Assembly: GCA_020086605.1 (NCBI GenBank)
Contig: JACBWW010000017.1
Span: forward strand, 21,597,573-21,661,572
Reading direction: 5' to 3'
DNA length: 64,000 nt
From: Lanius collurio
Taxonomy: Eukaryota; Chordata; Aves; Passeriformes; Laniidae
Numbering within the stretch: position 1 is the stretch's first letter; each line of letters opens with the position of its first letter. Shown one piece after another: positions 58,478-64,000 of this stretch. The notes under the pieces were generated by a model, which saw only the letters and a list, made by a program, of their open reading frames with translations, made no database searches and was not told where the DNA came from. The translations under genes and the position numbers were made by a program.

Positions 58478-61400
58478 CCAATTTAGGGAGGTGGGAGCAG
58501 AGCAAGATTTATAGTCCTACAACATAAATTTGAACCTGGATCTCTACAAGTAAAAAGCTACTGTAGGCAAAATTCCTTCAAATTAAACTATCATGGGCAT
58601 AATCCTACTTCCTAAAATGTTTTATCAAAATGTGGAGTGAAATCCTGGCCTTGTTGTGTCAGTAACAGATCTCCCATTGTTTTAATCAGCTGCTTTATTC
58701 CATGCTGGAATAATCTATCTTATCCCCATATGGCATTTCCAGACTGCATGCAGTTCAGTATATGCACTGTAAATGATTCAGTGGGGCTGCCAGTTGATAA
58801 CATTCCCAGATGCCTGGAAATCCCAGATAAACACGGATAATTTCAGAATTTAAAAGTTCTGAAATTCTGCCAAGACAAGATTTCTGGAAAGAAAGGAAGA
58901 GATGCTTGGAAAGCCGTGGTATATAATGATGTACCTTTATACAGGTCAGTATTGTCTTATGGAAGACACAGAGCCTTTGACTTTATACCTGCTTTTGATT
59001 TGTACACAACTGAAAAAGATTACACTTTTTTAAAGTCATAGCACAAGTGTGGTGTACTGCAAAATGTCCAAATGTGCCCTGTCAAGAATGAAACTCCCTG
59101 ATTCCAGATGGGCCTCAAGCCTGTGGAGCAGCACCAACCATGTCCAACTTAAGGGGCACCCCACTTACAGCTTTTGCTGTTGTCCATAAGGAATGTGGTA
59201 AGAGGCATTCCAAGGTAAAGGAAGGAGCTGCACAGTGAGCAGTTTGTTTTGAGACCCAGAGCCCAGGGATGTGGGGTTGCTCTACTGTTCCTGCTAACAG
59301 CCAACAGTTTCAGCTGGAGCACACTGTCCTGGAAGCACAGGAAAATCTTCTCTTCCTTTCTACTAAAGGGAATAACGTTGAAATGGTGAAGATTTTTGTC
59401 TGCTCAAGGATAAGTTTCATGTGTAGTGCTCGTGGGAGTGAAAAACAGAATAATACAGGTTAGTTTGAGGCAGTGATGCCATATCAGACTGCTGAAAGCA
59501 AGGAGAGCTGTTTCTTCAAAGCACACAAATTAAATTTTTCCTCCCCATGTGAGGCTAGTCCTGCTAGCTGCTCATCAAATGACCTGATCACAGTCATGCT
59601 ACTCTTGAGTTTGAAGTGGCTCAGGACAGAGATTCCAGCACCTCTGAAATCTGAGCTGTAGGATGGAAATGATTTCTGTGAACTACATGTAGAAGCACTA
59701 GTGGGAATGCAAAATGAATTTTGGTATCTGAACTTCTTTGTCAGTAATAGCTGCTTCCCTGGAAGTGAGGCAAGAAATGTTAATGTGCCTGTTCTAGAGC
59801 TGTTCCCCAATTATGTCCTGAGACTGGTGTAAAAACAGACTTTGAAAGAAGCAGTTGGAGCATTGCAATGTCTTTTGTCTGATAAAGATGAAGGAAAAAC
59901 AAAGATTTTTCCACCTACACTCTGCAGAAATCAGTGAGGAAGAAATTTAATGGGAGAGAAAGAAAGTGGGACCCAAAAATATCAATGTCCTTCAAACTCA
60001 CTGTTCAAACTGGGAGTCACTGCTGTGCCTGGAGCCCAGGTACTGCCATCCTCAGCACCCGAGCAGGAGTTTATCTTTGGCAGTCAGCACCAGCTCCAAG
60101 GTCTGCAATGGAGAGAGCACACCCCATGCATGAGGGAGCACACCTCTCTCCCTGGGCCTGATTTCCACCTCTGGCACAGAGTCATGGGCAACACAGTCAC
60201 AAAATCCCTCTGGAAAGTGAGGGGAGAAAGGGACCATAAGCAGAAGAAACTGATGAAGTTCACTTTCTACATCTGTTTTTTATTGAGGGAGCTGTTACTG
60301 TGAGTAAAGTCAGCTGAGACATCCCAAGTGATTGCAGCTTGAATTTTTAAGCCAGGCCATAAATATGTGCGTTTTTTTAAACAGTGATTATTGTTTATGT
60401 TTTCTTCCTATTTACTCTCCTTTGATTTAGTAGCATGGGGAGGTTTGTATCACTTCAGCGTGTCAGTTGGAAGCAGCCATCAGCTACGTTACAGATAACT
60501 TCTCAGGGATTACACGGTTCAGGATTGTGCTGTCTGTCTCCTCTCTGAGTTGTGACCCCAGGTGGCTTAGAAGTACTTTAGGTCAAACTTATTATATACT
60601 ATTCACTATCCCAATAAACAAGTAGCGTGTTGTCACATTTGGAGTGCTGTGTATTTTTCTAGTAATTATGCCTTATTATATATTTACTATTCAGAAAATG
60701 CAGGTGTGGGCTGTTGAACTGGGGCCAATGAGAACTCGCCGAACTGGCAGCAATTGCTTGGTGAGTCATGTTTCACTGTCTGTTGGTTTTATAACTGTTT
60801 TCACTACTAATTTAGCTGTGCGATGCAATATGCAATTAGTCCTATTATAGAAGCAGCTGTATTCAGTTTTACAATGGCACTTTCCCCTTTGGCTTGTACC
60901 AGAGCCTGTTGTGGTTCTGCTGATTTGATGACTGAAGTTGTAAAGTGGTATCTGGATGAGCCACAGCAAGCCATGAGCCTCATACAAATATGATTCTTGC
61001 TCATACACCACTGCTCTAATGCTATTTCTTACTGCCCAATTAGAAATGCGGTCACAGAGAAAAGCTGTTTCTTGCTACAGTAAGTAGTACTGTCATGCAG
61101 CGATTTGTTGCCATGCTGGTATCACCTCTGTAGTCTAGCAGCTTATTTTAAATAACATTTGGTAGCCAGAGCATAAAAAAAATATTAAGCTTCTGTTTGG
61201 AAATGAGCATTTCCAGGCTACAAAAATTAGTTTCCAAGCTGTAACCCCTGGACAGAGGCCACAAGAATGAAGTAGGGCCAGGAGGGGATGGTGGCTGGGA
61301 TGGACACTGGGAGATTTTGGAGAACCCATGAAGCCCCAGATTGTCATGATGGTGACAGTGACAGATCAGGGCTTTGTGGGCTCACCAAATCCTCCTGGGG

Positions 61401-64000
61401 TCCATGTCCAACCCTAAAACACCTAATGCAACTGTCATGGTTGGTCCCTATACTCAGCACTTGGATAGCAGGCATGAGCAGCCACTCTCCAAAATTACAC
61501 AAGAGAACAGCTGAGAAGTAAATACAAATATCAATTACACTAATTAGCTGCCTTTACTGTCAACAAGGACATTACGGAAATCAAATACATATTGCTTATT
61601 ATTTTAATGTCTACTAGAGCTACTCTGTTAAAAAGTCTTGAAAAATCGCTGAGAACATTCACTACATTTTTTCTGCTGTGTTATTACCCATTTTCACACC
61701 CATACATATGTTCTGGTTTTGTTGTGTGTCACACAAAATGGTAATTTGGTGGTGAAAAAATGAGAAATCATGACATTTCACATGTGTTTTCAGTAAAACA
61801 ACAATTTTCTTCCTAAAGGGCCCCAGTTTTCTTCCTCAGAAATAGGGCTATTTACAATGAAAATGTTCCTGTTGTGGTGGAATAATGACACAAAGAAAGG
61901 CACCAGGCAGAATACTGCAAGGAGAAGTTAAAACTCCTCTATTTCCAGTGCTTTGAATGCCAGGTGAACTGAATTGAAGCCTCTAAACCACCACCTGGGA
62001 AAGAAGTGCTCACCAGCAGCAGAGCTGGCCCCAGCAGAGCCCATTCTCACCAGGATTGTTTCTGACCACTGTTGCCCGCAGTTATCATTCTGGTCTGACT
62101 ATTACAGTAGAAACTATTTTGCAGGAACTTTTTGCTGTGAGAAACAAATAAAGTCTCTGCCCTGCAGAGAATAGCCATTTGGGAGAGCGGGACTGATGGA
62201 GAGTTGGTAGTTTGCCCAGAGCTTATCATTTTCTATCCAGAGGTTGGCTTTATGCTGGAGCAAACAGCTGGAGTTGTGCACTGTATTTCATTGCAAGCAT
62301 GTAAAACAATAATGAACTTTATGGTTCTATAAAGATTTGCAAAATTATTCCCAGGTCTAAAGTTTAATTGTTTAATGTCACCAGATGACTCTACAATAAC
62401 TGAGTACTGTGGAGTGGCAGAAGTTAATCACTCAACTGAAGTGAATTAAGATTTCTAAAGCTACATTTATCACTGTAATTTCTGGCTAATTTCATTTTCC
62501 ATTCATAAAATATGATTTCAGTTTCTGTATCTCTATGAGCTGCAGAGAAGGAAGGTGCCTGTTTTAGAAGACCTGTTTTTGTCAAGCAGTGTCAAAGGTG
62601 ATGTACATACTGATAACAGGAATATGCTAAGCTCATCTTAGCAATTCCTTCCACATGCCACTGCACTTGAGTCCACTAGCTCTTTATGACCTCCAGTTCT
62701 TTTAAGGCTCAGTAGGCCAAATTTTCAGGGTTCACTTTGCCTTGCATATTCTGGCCTACCACCAGAAGTGAATACACCAACCGCCTTGCTTGATACAAGA
62801 GTTAGCCAAGATAGGCTTATTTGCTTAAAGCAAATCCTGTGAGCCAAAAACGTTTATTTCTAGTGGCTACTTAACACCTAGAATAGGTGAGGGATGCCTC
62901 AGCACCTCCCTTCTTTCCTTTTGCTTTCAGGTACCCAGAAGAGGATACAGTTGCTTTAATTTTAGCCATCTAGTAGTAACCAGTAACATATCATTGAAGA
63001 AAGTTGTCTAAGAAATGTCCATAGTCAGTGGAAGGAAAATTGGGCTTTGTCCCAATTATCTCCACTGTGTGTGGTGGGAACCTTGACAGACATGAATCAA
63101 AACACCTCTCTCTGGCAGGCCGAAGTTAACCCATGAACCACACATTTCCTTCTCAGCTTGTACCCCTTGGCACTCCCCTTCTGCTCTAGACAGAATTAAT
63201 TTTTCTCTTCACCTCAGGTCCTCTGAGGGCCTGATTCAGCTGATGTTGTCAGTCATTGGCCACAATGTGCTCGTGGGACAAGCCCCATACCAAGAGCTGT
63301 CCTGAGGTGTTGGAACTGGCTCTCCATCCCATTCAGAGGTGTCAAGGGCTCAACACTCATTCATCAAATGAGGGAGTTCTGCCGGGGCCTGGTCTGTCTG
63401 AAGGACTCAAGAAATATCTCCTCAACACAGGGTGATGCAGGTAGGTAGATGAAAGGGAGGCAGGAGTACCTGTGCCTCTCCCAGACATATCTTGAGGCTA
63501 TCCTGTCGATGCCCTGACAGAGCCTGGCAGCTCCCAACCTTGTTTCAGTACTTCACACTAAAAACTGGAAAATATGTATAATCCTTTCTGCAGATTCCCA
63601 GTCAGAAAGTATAGGACCTAAAATGTATCCCAGTTTACCATGTCAAGAACCTCAGAGCAGAACCTCTGCTGCCCAAGGACTCTGCAGAGTTTTCTCACTG
63701 TCCTGAGTCAGGCAATTAGTCCCAGGGAGGGATTGGAGTGTCACACACAGCCTTCTCTCAAGCAGTCACTCACCTGCCAAGAGCAGCTCTCAATTCGTTG
63801 GGCTGGATGTCCACATCATGGCATCAAGACATCCCACTGTCCTTGTGCCAAAAATACTCATGGTAAAGGCAAAAGGGACTGGTATCCTTGAGCCAAGAAT
63901 CCCAGCATCCAACATACACTTTGCAAATTATGGGTTTTGACACTTTTGTCTTGAAGTGACTGTATTAAGAAATTAGGCAGGATAGAACTGCACCACCCAC
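58478..64000. other. intergenic, no gene seen
   Basis: No exon, CpG island or RNA gene is visible up to the right edge. The interval 62230-62520 is complex and AT-rich with conserved-element texture (TTTAATTGTTTAATG, GTTAATCACTC), but this is not tested. Open frames are at most about 117 codons and unremarkable. Confidence 0.5.

Noticed and set aside
57978..58505. 175-codon open frame crossing the second N run
   Set aside because: It consists mainly of N. The readable part translates a microsatellite.
1..64000. tRNA, rRNA, CRISPR or bacterial-type operon features
   Set aside because: The sequence is vertebrate. I saw no cloverleaf, no ribosomal RNA similarity and no regularly spaced direct repeats.

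Overview
The window looks like nuclear DNA from a bird. The best evidence is a truncated CR1 LINE tail at about 5078-5320, which ends in the CR1-type ATTCTATG-like 3' octamer repeat and closely matches the avian CR1 3' region as I remember it. Other signs agree: few interspersed repeats, no SINE clusters, an AT-rich CpG-poor background, and several decayed palindromic relics like those of turtles, crocodilians and birds. Two runs of N (42818-43207 and 58099-58477) show that this is a draft assembly.

Layout. The only gene part I can support is at the left edge, on the minus strand. A strong CpG island (about 2450-3340, with a weaker GC-rich shoulder to about 3850) contains an ATG at 2925 in good Kozak context. 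It is followed by GCT GCC AAG and then a canonical splice donor, GTAAGG, at 2913-2908. The exon therefore supplies only Met-Ala-Ala-Lys, and the rest of the gene lies left of the window. Positions 1-2907 are then the start of intron 1. MAAK followed by a phase-0 junction fits RNF145 (a multi-pass membrane RING E3 ligase), but four residues cannot prove it. The coding strand has a textbook G-quadruplex motif 19 nt upstream of the ATG and more G-tracts just inside intron 1.

From about 3850 to 64000 (60 kb) I find no convincing exon, RNA gene or second CpG island. This is a gene desert upstream of the promoter. It holds the CR1 fragment, several short perfect tandem duplications, palindromic repeat relics (best at 817-888 and 47764-47791), purine tracts and G-rich motifs, a 32-nt Z-DNA-type run, a TA/TG microsatellite, a palindromic double GATA site, an isolated CpG cluster, and a few stretches that resemble conserved non-coding elements. 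If the gene is RNF145, vertebrate synteny as I recall it predicts UBLCP1 on the plus strand just beyond the right edge, and the desert would be the shared RNF145-UBLCP1 regulatory interval.

I found no undescribed gene system. The items most worth testing are the promoter G-quadruplex and four-codon first exon, the long hairpin at 817-888, the template-switch-like hairpin inside the CR1, and the repeat pair at 48139-48167 and 58075-58098 whose second copy runs into an assembly gap. No alignment, folding or conservation test could be run. Family names and orthology are from memory.
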